A stretch of DNA of 64,000 bases from Corynebacterium maris DSM 45190 (lineage in GTDB: Bacteria > Actinomycetota > Actinomycetes > Mycobacteriales > Mycobacteriaceae): NCBI RefSeq assembly GCF_000442645.1, contig NC_021915.1, positions 558,001-622,000 of the forward strand. Direction: 5' to 3'. Position numbers and translations under genes: made by a program. The notes beneath the pieces are model-generated. The model searched no databases, had not been told where the DNA came from, and saw only the letters and a list, made by a program, of their open reading frames with translations. Each line of letters starts with the position of its first letter. The first letter of the stretch is position 1. This document shows positions 17,557-24,773 of the stretch, piece after piece.

Positions 17557-17588
17557 GCTGAGCCCAGCAGAAAAGGATGAGCCGAACC

Positions 17589-18905
17589 ATGGCTTTCACG
17601 CCGATGACCGTCGCTGAAATAATCGATGAACTGATCGTTCCGCCCAACCCGTTCCGGTGGGAAGCCTTCGACGGTTCCGCCACGGGACCGGAGGACGCGA
17701 AGTACCGGGTCCAGCTCACCAGCCCCGAAGGCCTGGCCTACATCGCCACCGCCCCGGGCGACTTGGGGCTGGCCCGCGCCTGGATGACCGGCGGCCTCGT
17801 GGTCGAGGGCGAGCACCTGGCCCACCCCTACGGAATCTTCGACTCGTTGCGCGACCTCTACGGCCAATTCCAGGCACCGAACCCGGCGACCCTGGTGCGG
17901 ATCTACCGCTCGCTCGGCGCCCTGGACGCGCTCAAGGTGCAGCCGGTACCCGAGGTCGAGCGCCAGGGCTGGCTGGAGCGCACCCTGCGCGACGGGCTGA
18001 CCCGCCACTCCAAGGAACGCGACGCGGACGTCATCTCCGACCATTACGACGTGGGCAACGACTTCTACGAACTTTTCCTGGGCAAGGAAGTCACTTACAC
18101 CTGCGCCTATTACCCCACGGAGGACGCCACCTTAGACGAGGCGCAGGAGAACAAGTACCGCCTCGTCTTCGAGAAGCTCCGGCTCAAGGAAGGCGACACG
18201 CACCTGGACATCGGTTGCGGTTGGGGCGGCCTGGTCCGCTATGCGGCTCGCCGCGGCGTGAAGTCCCTGGGCGTGACCCTGTCGAAGGAACAGGCCGACT
18301 GGGCGCAGGAGAGGATCAAGGAAGAGGGCCTCGAAGACCTCGCCGAGGTACGTTTCCTGGACTACCGCGACGTCGAGGAAGGGGACTTCGACGGCATTTC
18401 CTCCATCGGCCTGTTGGAGCACATCGGGGTGGACAACTACGCCGCCCACTTCGATTTCCTCTCCGGCAAGCTGCGCCCGGGCGGGCTGATGCTCAACCAC
18501 TGCATCACCTACCCTGACAACCACAAGACGAAGAAGGGCGGCTTCATCGACCGCTACATCTTCCCCGACGGCGAGCTGACTGGCTCCGGCACCGTCATCC
18601 GGGAGATGCAGGACAACGGATTCGAGGTGCTGCACGCGGAGAACCTGCGCTTCGACTACGCCCGCACCCTGCGCGACTGGTGCCTGAACCTCAAGGACAA
18701 CTGGGAGGAGGCCGTCGAGCTCGTCGGCGAGAACACCGCCCGCCTGTGGGGCATGTACATGGCCGGCTCCCAGTGGGGCTTCGAGCACGACGTCGTCCAA
18801 CTGCACCAGGTCCTGGGCGTTCGGCTCGCCGAGGACAAGTCCCGCGCCGGGGTGCCGGAGCGCCGCTGGTGGAACGACTCCCCCTGGGGCCTGGCGGACA
18901 ACTAG
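17589..18905 (+). CDS. SAM-dependent methyltransferase of the cyclopropane fatty acid synthase family (TmsB/BfaB-like)
   Basis: About 438 residues. An N-terminal substrate domain precedes the CMAS domain with ISDHYDVGNDFYELFLG, the TCAYY segment, the SAM-binding LDIGCGWGG (about 206-214), the SIGLLEHIG acidic motif and a C-terminal DWCLNL...R block. It would transfer a methyl group onto the double bond of an unsaturated phospholipid acyl chain. Paired with the FAD protein upstream, the likely product is a 10-methyl branched fatty acid rather than a cyclopropane; this is inference from the gene pair. The start may be ATG 17577 or 17589; AAAGGA at 17572-17577 is better placed for the second. 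Confidence 0.8.
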   Translation: MAFTPMTVAEIIDELIVPPNPFRWEAFDGSATGPEDAKYRVQLTSPEGLAYIATAPGDLGLARAWMTGGLVVEGEHLAHPYGIFDSLRDLYGQFQAPNPATLVRIYRSLGALDALKVQPVPEVERQGWLERTLRDGLTRHSKERDADVISDHYDVGNDFYELFLGKEVTYTCAYYPTEDATLDEAQENKYRLVFEKLRLKEGDTHLDIGCGWGGLVRYAARRGVKSLGVTLSKEQADWAQERIKEEGLEDLAEVRFLDYRDVEEGDFDGISSIGLLEHIGVDNYAAHFDFLSGKLRPGGLMLNHCITYPDNHKTKKGGFIDRYIFPDGELTGSGTVIREMQDNGFEVLHAENLRFDYARTLRDWCLNLKDNWEEAVELVGENTARLWGMYMAGSQWGFEHDVVQLHQVLGVRLAEDKSRAGVPERRWWNDSPWGLADN

Positions 18906-18971
18906 CGCATCATGCCACCGCGTGACGCGGAGGTCACGGAACTATCACGGAGCCGGGGACGTTAATCCCTC

Positions 18972-19415
18972 ATGACGACGCTGACTATGCGGCAGATGGT
19001 CTCGGGGCGGCTCGAACGCTTCGACGCCCGCCGCGCCCAGGCGAAACGGCAGGCCCGTTTCGGCTGGCTGATCGCCCCAGCCACGCTGGTGATCGGATGG
19101 GTGGTCCTGATTATCGGGATCATCACCATCCCGTTGCCCGGGCAAGGGTGGCTGACGACTTTCCTGGGCGTGGGCATCCTCTCCCTCGAAGCCGTTTGGG
19201 CCCGCAACCTGCTCACCTGGGGCGTACGGGCATACGACGACTTCTTCGCCTGGTACCGGCGCCAACCCAGGGCGCTGCGATGGTCGCTGATCGCCGTGCT
19301 GCTCGTCGCCGTCTGGATCACGTTCATGGCGCTGGCCTGGGCGGGGTGGGCGCTCGGCGGGCTGAACGTGCTCACCCCGGTCTTCCACGGCTGGCTGGGT
19401 TGGGACCGGCCCTAA
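18972..19415 (+). CDS. Small membrane protein, TIGR02611-like
   Basis: 147 residues with two paired hydrophobic regions (about 27-75, containing the turn PLPGQGW, and about 98-135). Amphipathic basic ends flank them. The PGQGW turn and spacing resemble the actinobacterial TIGR02611/PGPGW membrane protein family of unknown function. It starts 66 bp after the methyltransferase gene on the same strand and may belong to its operon. Its stop overlaps the convergent mycP stop by 4 bp. Confidence 0.65.
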   Translation: MTTLTMRQMVSGRLERFDARRAQAKRQARFGWLIAPATLVIGWVVLIIGIITIPLPGQGWLTTFLGVGILSLEAVWARNLLTWGVRAYDDFFAWYRRQPRALRWSLIAVLLVAVWITFMALAWAGWALGGLNVLTPVFHGWLGWDRP

Positions 19416-20587
19416 CCACGCCGCAGCCCCACCCAGAACACCGCAGCCACCGCCACGGCCGCGAGCGCCATGAGCGCCCATCCGGTGCGCGCCGGCGCCT
19501 CGTCGTGCTCTTGGTGTGGGGCGCTGATGTGTAACTCCCGGGGGCCGCGTTCGTATTGCGCCGACACATGCGTGAGCGTTTCATAAGGCAGCACGAGGCC
19601 CCCGGCCGGCCGCGCCGCCTGAATCACCCGGTCACGCAGCACGGCGGCGGAATCCTCCGGGTACCGCTGCGCGAGCAACGCCACCGTCCCGGAAACGACC
19701 GGGGCGGCGAAGCTGCTGCCCTCGAACGCCGTGACCGAACCGCGCACCGGGTCCTCCCCGGCGGGCCGGGTCCCCGTCGCCCACCCGCTGCCCGCCGCGG
19801 CCAACGACACCGGGGCCGTGCCCGGCGCGGACAGTTCCACGACCCCGGGCGGCGCCGGCACCGAATAGTCCGCCATGCGGTGGGCGTCGGCGCGGGCGCC
19901 CACGGCGAGCACGGTGGGCGCGTGCGCGGGGTAGACGGCGTCGCCGGGCAGGCAGGACTCGGAGGCGTTGCCGGCGGCCGCGACGATGACGGCGCCTTCG
20001 TCTTCCGCGCGGGCCAGCGCGTCGTCGAGTCCCGAGGTGTCCAGGTGCTCGGTGAGGTGGGCGGGTACGCAGGCGACGACGGAGACGTTGATGACGTCGG
20101 CGCCGTGGTGCACGGCGGCGTGGATGGCCTCGGCGAGGGAGGCCAGCGTGCCGGCGCCGTCGTCCTCGGTGCGGTAGTGCGCGCTGGTCTGGCGGACGCT
20201 GATGATTTCCGCGTCCGGGGCCACCCCGAGGTGGTGGCTGGCGATCAGGCCGGCGACGGCGGTGCCGTGGCCGTCGCAGTCGAAGACGGCGTCCGGGGCG
20301 TCGGGGGCCACGAAGTCGCCGCCGTGGTGGACGGGGCGCAGCTGTTCGTGGTCGGCGACTCCGGTGTCGATGACCGCGACTTTGACTCCGGCGCCGGTGG
20401 CGATGCGGTGGGTGCGGGTGCGGCGGTCGGTGGCGTCGTCGTCCAGCTCCGGGGCGGCCACGCCCACGGGGACGGTGCAGGCCACGTCGGGGCCTTGGGC
20501 GGCGGCGGTCGGGGTGGCGGGCGCACCCGCGCCCAGGACGCAGACCAGGAGGCCGGCCGCCCACGTGGTTTTCGGCGTCCTCGTCAT
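19412..20587 (-). CDS. mycP: Type VII secretion-associated serine protease mycosin
   Basis: 391 residues. It has a signal peptide (about 1-30, ending PTAAAQ), then a subtilisin-like domain with the catalytic triad Asp in VAVIDTGV, His in CDGHGTAVAGL and Ser in FEGSSFAAPVVSG, and a C-terminal membrane helix (about 370-388) that anchors it with the protease outside. Mycosins stabilise the ESX complex and process substrates. Its ATG overlaps the eccD stop (ATGA), so the two are coupled. It is on the minus strand, convergent with the preceding membrane protein gene. Confidence 0.93.
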   Translation of the reverse strand: MTRTPKTTWAAGLLVCVLGAGAPATPTAAAQGPDVACTVPVGVAAPELDDDATDRRTRTHRIATGAGVKVAVIDTGVADHEQLRPVHHGGDFVAPDAPDAVFDCDGHGTAVAGLIASHHLGVAPDAEIISVRQTSAHYRTEDDGAGTLASLAEAIHAAVHHGADVINVSVVACVPAHLTEHLDTSGLDDALARAEDEGAVIVAAAGNASESCLPGDAVYPAHAPTVLAVGARADAHRMADYSVPAPPGVVELSAPGTAPVSLAAAGSGWATGTRPAGEDPVRGSVTAFEGSSFAAPVVSGTVALLAQRYPEDSAAVLRDRVIQAARPAGGLVLPYETLTHVSAQYERGPRELHISAPHQEHDEAPARTGWALMALAAVAVAAVFWVGLRRG

Positions 20588-21903
20588 CCCAGTCCCCGGA
20601 TCATGCCGAACAGGCCGGTGACCTGCACCGCGATGGGCAGGCAGGCCAGCACCGCGAGAAATTCCACGCGTTCCCACCAGGCCATCGTGGTCGGTTCCAG
20701 GTCGCGCACCCGCGGCGCCCAGAGCACGGCGGTGAGCGCGGCGAGGGCGACTGCGGCGGCCAGTGCGACGGCCGCGGGGTGCTGGTCGCCGCGCACCGCG
20801 GCCAAGGCGACGCCGGCACACGCGCTGAGCCCGATGACCGCCAGCGACCAGCCCGGCACGGGGGCGCGGTGCCGGGCGGCGTGCATCAGCACCGCCCCGG
20901 CGACCGTCAGGCAGAGCAGTTGGGGCCACAGACCGCCCTGCCACCCGGCCAACACGGTGGCGGGGGCGGCGATGACGGCCGCGCCCACGGCCATGCCGTC
21001 GGTCAGGCGCCCGGCGCGCCGGGCGCGGTGCTGGACGTCGGGTTGCGCGGCGTCGGAGATGGTCAGTTCCTGCCCGGCGGTGGGCAGGGCGGGGACGTGG
21101 AGTCCGGCGGCTTTGGCGGCGGCGCCGGGGCCGAAGGACAGCAGCGCCAGACAGCCGAGCAGCACGGTGGCGGCTGGGGCGGTGGTGGCGGGCAGCCAGG
21201 GCAGCAGGTCTCCGGCGGCGCCGAGCAGCAGCAGGAGCCCGGCGGTCAGGACGGCGGCCAGCGCCCGGGTCCCCACTGTGCGCAGGGCCGCCCCGAGCAG
21301 TGCGGTCAGGGCGGCGGCGGCCGTTCCCGCGACGGCGGCCCAGCCGGAGCCGGTCCAGAAGGTCGGGTCGACGTAAGCGGCGGCCGCCGCGCCGGCGGCG
21401 GCGATGGCGGCCAGGGCGACGAGGTGGGCGTCGCGGCGCCAGACCACGACGGCGCCGGCGGCGCCTGCGCCTGCCGCCAGGGCCCCGGCGAGCGGCAGAA
21501 ACAGCGAGGCGACGGCCGCCAGGGCGAGGACGCCGGTGACGGTGGCCAGTTGGGCGGCTCCGAAGGCGCCTCGTCCGTCGCCGAGTTCGGCGACGAGGGC
21601 TTCTGCGGAGTCGCGGACGATGGGCGCGTCGACGGGTTCAGCCGGGGTGAGCACCAGGATGGAGCCGTGGTCCAGCGGTGAGTGCTGCAGCGCGACGGAT
21701 TGTTCGATGGGCAGTCCCGCCGCGGTCGTCGCCCGCCAGGGGCGGGTGATCTGCGGTGCGGCGCACAGGTCGAGTATTTCGGGCGCCACGTCCGCCAGGG
21801 TGGAGCCGGCGGGCACGGACAAGTCCACCTCCCGGTGGAAAGCCCCCACGTGGACGCGCACGGTCAGGCGCAGCACATGCGTCGGCGCCGTTGAGTTTCT
21901 CAC
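20584..21903 (-). CDS. eccD: Type VII secretion integral membrane protein EccD
   Basis: 439 residues. An N-terminal ubiquitin-like cytosolic domain (about 1-85: LRLTVRVHVGAFHREVDLSV ... HGSILVLTP) precedes eleven hydrophobic segments. EccD forms the membrane vestibule of the ESX channel. The start is GTG with GGGGGATGATTCA directly upstream; longer upstream reading frames are non-coding. It is divergent from eccC across a 150-bp gap and coupled to mycP downstream. Confidence 0.92.
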   Translation of the reverse strand: MRNSTAPTHVLRLTVRVHVGAFHREVDLSVPAGSTLADVAPEILDLCAAPQITRPWRATTAAGLPIEQSVALQHSPLDHGSILVLTPAEPVDAPIVRDSAEALVAELGDGRGAFGAAQLATVTGVLALAAVASLFLPLAGALAAGAGAAGAVVVWRRDAHLVALAAIAAAGAAAAAYVDPTFWTGSGWAAVAGTAAAALTALLGAALRTVGTRALAAVLTAGLLLLLGAAGDLLPWLPATTAPAATVLLGCLALLSFGPGAAAKAAGLHVPALPTAGQELTISDAAQPDVQHRARRAGRLTDGMAVGAAVIAAPATVLAGWQGGLWPQLLCLTVAGAVLMHAARHRAPVPGWSLAVIGLSACAGVALAAVRGDQHPAAVALAAAVALAALTAVLWAPRVRDLEPTTMAWWERVEFLAVLACLPIAVQVTGLFGMIRGLG

Positions 21904-21969
21904 TGAATCATCCCCCGAATGATGGTGTCCTCGTCCGGGCTTCGTCGCCCGGACGAGCACAGTTTCCCT

Positions 21970-21975
21970 TACAAT
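21970..21975 (+). promoter_or_regulatory. Possible -10 box (TACAAT) for eccC
   Basis: TACAAT lies in the 150-bp eccD-eccC divergent region, 78 bp before the eccC ATG. In the present arrangement this promoter would also read into the serine recombinase gene of the integrated element. Confidence 0.35.
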
Positions 21976-22053
21976 GCTGCCTGTGTCCACAGTTAGGGGC
22001 CTGGTTGGGGGATCGGGCGGCTGTGGCAACGAAACCAAGGACTTGGGGGAGTC

Positions 22054-22311
22054 ATGCTGGGTCTGTATGAGGACCGGATCGTTCAACCGCTCACGCAGGG
22101 GCAACGTGACCCTGCCCCGCCGCGGCCGCGCGGGTCGTTGAGCGCGGAGGCGGTGCCGGCGGCCACGCGGCCCGCGCCGGTGCCGGTCATCCGCATTCTG
22201 GTGCCGGTGATCATGGTCGCCGCGATGGTGGCGATGGTCGCGTTGATGTTCATGGGCGGTAGGGCGGCGAGCCCGGTGATGCTGATCATTCCGCTCATGC
22301 CATTTTGGTAA
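22054..22311 (+). CDS. eccC: EccC, N-terminal fragment (gene split by integrative element)
   Basis: Reads MLGLYEDRIVQPLTQGQRDP, a proline-rich linker, then two closely spaced membrane helices (IRILVPVIMVAAMVAMVALM and SPVMLIIPLM). This is the N-terminus of an EccC ATPase. After codon 82 (ATG at 22297-22299) the frame enters the element and stops after PFW at 22311. The rest of the gene resumes at 31640 in the same frame. The ATG is preceded by GGGGGAG. The fragment keeps the membrane anchor but no ATPase domain, so it cannot drive secretion on its own. Confidence 0.88.
   Translation: MLGLYEDRIVQPLTQGQRDPAPPRPRGSLSAEAVPAATRPAPVPVIRILVPVIMVAAMVAMVALMFMGGRAASPVMLIIPLMPFW
22291..22299 (+). repeat. 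attL core of the integrative element (CCGCTCATG)
   Basis: The 9-bp direct repeat CCGCTCATG occurs here and at 31640-31648. Both copies are read as Pro-Leu-Met in the eccC frame. The copy here joins the host eccC 5' part to the element. Confidence 0.8.
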
Positions 22312-22320
22312 TTTCAGACC

Positions 22321-23784
22321 ATGACCACAGACCACGGCGGACGCGCCGCCATATATGCGCGTATTTCAGAGGACCGCCAGCACGGCGCGGGCGTGGCCCG
22401 GCAAATATCCGAGTGCCGAGAGCTGGCCGCCGCCCGCGGCCTAGACGTGGTGGCCGTCCATCAAGACAACAACATTTCGGCGTACACGGGAAAGGACCGC
22501 CCCGGTTTCTCCGCCCTCATGGTGGACATGGCCATGGGCCGGATAGACGTGGTGCTGGCATGGGCCGTGGACCGTCTAGCCCGGAACACGGAGGACAATG
22601 AACGGCTATTGGTCGCCGCCACAAAGTCCAAGGTCCGGATAATCACGGTCCAGGGCGGGGAGGCGGACCTGGAGACCGCGGGCGGTAAGTTCATAGCCCG
22701 TTTCACCGCGCTCATTTCCAGTTACGAAAGCGACATTAAGGCCGCGCGTATCTCCGCCGCCGCCAGGCAACGGGCTACGGCTGGCCGCCCTCCCGGCGGT
22801 ATCCGTAAGTTCGGTTACTCCAAGGACCACCGGGAGCTAGACCCCGTGGAGGCCCCGGCGCTCCGTGAGGCCGTGGAGGCCGTCCTGTCCGGGTCCAGCG
22901 TCCGCTCACAGGCCGCCATGTTGAATGAACGCGGCCTGTTAACCCCGTCTCGGATACGTAAGTCAGACGGAGCGGAGGGTGGCCGGAACTTATGGCAGAC
23001 CACCACGCTCCGAAACACGTTGCTATCCCCGGCTATCGCGGGCCTAGTCAGTTACAAGGGCGAACTATTCCCGGACGTGAAAGCCCAGTGGCCCGCGATC
23101 ATCACCCCGTCACAGCACCACGCCATGGTGGCCCTGTTGAATAACCCGGCGCGGAGGACGAACGGGCGAAAGGGCCGGGGAGCCAAACACTTAGGGTCTG
23201 GCCTGTTTAAGTGTGGTGGCCAGGGGTGTGTGGACGGGACCATGGTGGCCGCGACACAACGACGGAAACACGGACGCGCCGGGGTCTACATCTGCAAGTA
23301 CTCGCACTCCAGCCACGGACCCGCCGGGGCCAGCCACACGGGCCGGGCCATGGAACTTACGGACCGGACTGTCCGGGAGGTCATCGTGGCCCGGCTGGAG
23401 AAAGGCGACATCCAACAGGCCCTAGCCCGGTCCAAGGGTAAGGACACCGCCGCGCTTATGGCGGAGCGGGACACGGTACGCCAGGCTATGGCGGACCTGG
23501 CGGAGGCCGTGGGAGCCGGGACCATGACCGTGGCGCAGATGACCGCCGCTAACGCGGGTCTCATGGCCCGGCTGGGGGAGCTTAATGAGCGCCTGGAGGC
23601 CGCCGACACCTCCGGGGTCCTCGCACAGCTGGACGGGGTGACCTCCCCCAGGGACTACTGGGATGACGCGGACCTGGAGCGCCGCCGCGCCGTCATGGAC
23701 GCGTTAGTGGAGGTTGTCATCCTCCCGGTGGGCAGGGGCCGGGCCGCCGGGCCGGAGTCAATCCAGTTCAACTGGAAAGTGTGA
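22321..23784 (+). CDS. Large serine recombinase (integrase) of the element
   Basis: 487 residues. The resolvase-type catalytic domain (about 1-150) has the nucleophile Ser16 in YARISEDRQ and the VDRLARN motif. A recombinase domain follows (about 160-265: PPGGIRKFGY, TLRNTLLSPAIAGLVSYKG). A zinc-ribbon region holds Cys in FKCGGQGC and ICKYSH, and a coiled-coil segment lies near the C-terminus (LMARLGELNERLEA). Serine integrases act on short att sites. The ATG is only 21 bp inside the left attachment core, so there is little room for its own promoter in the integrated state. The ribosome-binding site is weak (GGTAATTTCAGACC). Confidence 0.95.
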   Translation: MTTDHGGRAAIYARISEDRQHGAGVARQISECRELAAARGLDVVAVHQDNNISAYTGKDRPGFSALMVDMAMGRIDVVLAWAVDRLARNTEDNERLLVAATKSKVRIITVQGGEADLETAGGKFIARFTALISSYESDIKAARISAAARQRATAGRPPGGIRKFGYSKDHRELDPVEAPALREAVEAVLSGSSVRSQAAMLNERGLLTPSRIRKSDGAEGGRNLWQTTTLRNTLLSPAIAGLVSYKGELFPDVKAQWPAIITPSQHHAMVALLNNPARRTNGRKGRGAKHLGSGLFKCGGQGCVDGTMVAATQRRKHGRAGVYICKYSHSSHGPAGASHTGRAMELTDRTVREVIVARLEKGDIQQALARSKGKDTAALMAERDTVRQAMADLAEAVGAGTMTVAQMTAANAGLMARLGELNERLEAADTSGVLAQLDGVTSPRDYWDDADLERRRAVMDALVEVVILPVGRGRAAGPESIQFNWKV

Positions 23785-23807
23785 CTATCAGCCCCGTAAA
23801 GGGGTGA

Positions 23808-23829
23808 ATATTGACACATGTTCCAATAT
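23808..23829. repeat. Short dyad ATATTG...CAATAT downstream of the recombinase gene
   Basis: ATATTG (23808-23813) and CAATAT (23824-23829) are separated by 10 bp. It could be an operator or chance; it lies between the recombinase stop and its terminator. Confidence 0.25.
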
Positions 23830-23840
23830 GGGTACTGCGG

Positions 23841-23880
23841 ATGACCTGGGATTATCGAGAGATTATCCCAGGTCATTTTT
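23841..23880 (+). terminator. Intrinsic terminator after the recombinase gene
   Basis: A 16-bp stem with one mismatch (ATGACCTGGGATTATC and its near-complement GATTATCCCAGGTCAT), a GAGA loop, then TTTTT. Confidence 0.85.
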
Positions 23881-23939
23881 CGTGTCTGGCATTAGAACTG
23901 GTTAAGGGTTTAGGGTTCATAACCAGAGCGTCAGACACG
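23881..23939. repeat. Nested inverted repeats upstream of the element's replication genes
   Basis: CGTGTCTG (23881-23888) pairs with CAGACACG (23932-23939). Inside it, CTGGTTA (23898-23904) pairs with TAACCAG (23920-23926). Two nested dyads about 150 bp before the first small gene suggest a regulator-binding or structural site. The rest of the 23785-24069 gap holds no other gene that I can see. Confidence 0.4.
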
Positions 23940-24069
23940 CTCACATTGGTCCCGCACCACGGACCCGTTCCCGTTCACGCCTGTTCCTGTTTCCGCCTGT
24001 AGTGGTCGCACCGCACGGAGTCGCCCGCCTGTATTGGCCGCGGCACTCCGAGAGTGAACAGGAATCACT

Positions 24070-24294
24070 GTGACTACACCCGTAGACCACACGCTGGACA
24101 TTAGCCTGGCCTCCGGCCAGCTGGCCGCCGCCCGCCGCTGGCACCCCGATACCGATACCTCCGCCCTGGAGCGGAACCTGGCCGTGGCGCGTATCGCTAA
24201 CTACGCCCGTAAGGTCCTGGCGGACACCCCGCCGCTGGAGCCGGAGGACCTGGACCGTCTCCAGGACATTCTCCAGGCCGGTGGTGCGCGATGA
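24070..24294 (+). CDS. Small helical protein of the element
   Basis: 74 residues starting with GTG after GAACAGGAATCACT. Its second half (VARIANYARKVLADTPPLEPEDLDRLQDIL) closely resembles the product of the next gene, so the two are tandem paralogues. There is no recognisable domain. Its TGA stop overlaps the next ATG (ATGA). Being first in the replication operon, it could be a regulator or excision factor, but nothing in the sequence proves this. Confidence 0.65.
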   Translation: MTTPVDHTLDISLASGQLAAARRWHPDTDTSALERNLAVARIANYARKVLADTPPLEPEDLDRLQDILQAGGAR

Positions 24295-24461
24295 CCGCCG
24301 CCACGATGACCCCGGCCCCGCCCGCGTCCCCCGCTGAGGACCGCCTGGCCGCCCGTATCTCCGCCTACGCCGCCCAGGTAGTCGCCCAGGCCCCGGAACT
24401 TTCGCCGGAGCGCTTAGACCGCGTGGTGGCCGTCATCCGCGGAGGTGGTGGCCGTGGCTAA
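24291..24461 (+). CDS. Small protein, paralogue of the preceding gene
   Basis: 56 residues. The segment LAARISAYAAQVVAQAPELS then PERLDRVVAVIRGGG aligns with the equivalent part of the upstream 74-residue protein (A-R-I-x-x-Y-A, P-x-L, P-E-x-L-D-R). It overlaps both neighbours: ATGA with the gene before and GTG at 24454 of the gene after. Function unknown. Confidence 0.6.
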   Translation: MTAATMTPAPPASPAEDRLAARISAYAAQVVAQAPELSPERLDRVVAVIRGGGGRG

Positions 24462-24600
24462 GCGCCTCACATCTCCGGAGTCCCGCCTGGGTAGCCGGAC
24501 CGCCGCTCACTGGCGAAAGCTGGAGGAACTAGACCGCCTCCATCTCGCACGAAAGGCCGCGGAGCACCCCGGCCAGCGGCCCCCAGCGCCGTCGAAATGA
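24454..24600 (+). CDS. 48-residue basic protein of the element
   Basis: Starts at GTG 24454 inside the end of the previous gene and stops at 24600. It begins MAKRLTSPESRLGSRTAAHW and is rich in Arg, Lys and Glu, as in a short helical DNA-associated protein. It has no known family that I recognise. Its stop overlaps the next ATG (ATGA at 24597). Confidence 0.5.
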   Translation: MAKRLTSPESRLGSRTAAHWRKLEELDRLHLARKAAEHPGQRPPAPSK

Positions 24601-24773
24601 TGACCAGCACCCCCGGAGGACCACAACTCCCGCCGCCAGACAGAGAAATTCCCCCACCGGCCACCGCGCCAGTGAGGGAAACCCGCTCCAACGTATCGAA
24701 AGGATACCCCCTCATGGTATCGCATAAACTCACGTCCGGCCAGGCCAGCACCACCCGCGGGGAGGTGGTCTAA
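24597..24773 (+). CDS. 58-residue proline-rich protein of the element
   Basis: ATG at 24597 (ATGATG) overlaps the previous stop. The product is Pro/Thr/Ser-rich and not clearly folded. Its TAA at 24771-24773 abuts the GTG of the replication protein. It could serve mainly to keep translation coupled through to that gene. Confidence 0.4.
   Translation: MMTSTPGGPQLPPPDREIPPPATAPVRETRSNVSKGYPLMVSHKLTSGQASTTRGEVV

Noticed and set aside
19556..21681. Two long plus-strand ORFs (606 and 300 codons) opposite mycP and eccD
   Set aside because: Gly/Ala/Gln-rich shadows of the eccD-mycP operon, which has clear domains and start signals.
22200..22330. tRNA gene as integration site
   Set aside because: No cloverleaf-forming sequence was found. 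The core lies inside the eccC coding sequence.
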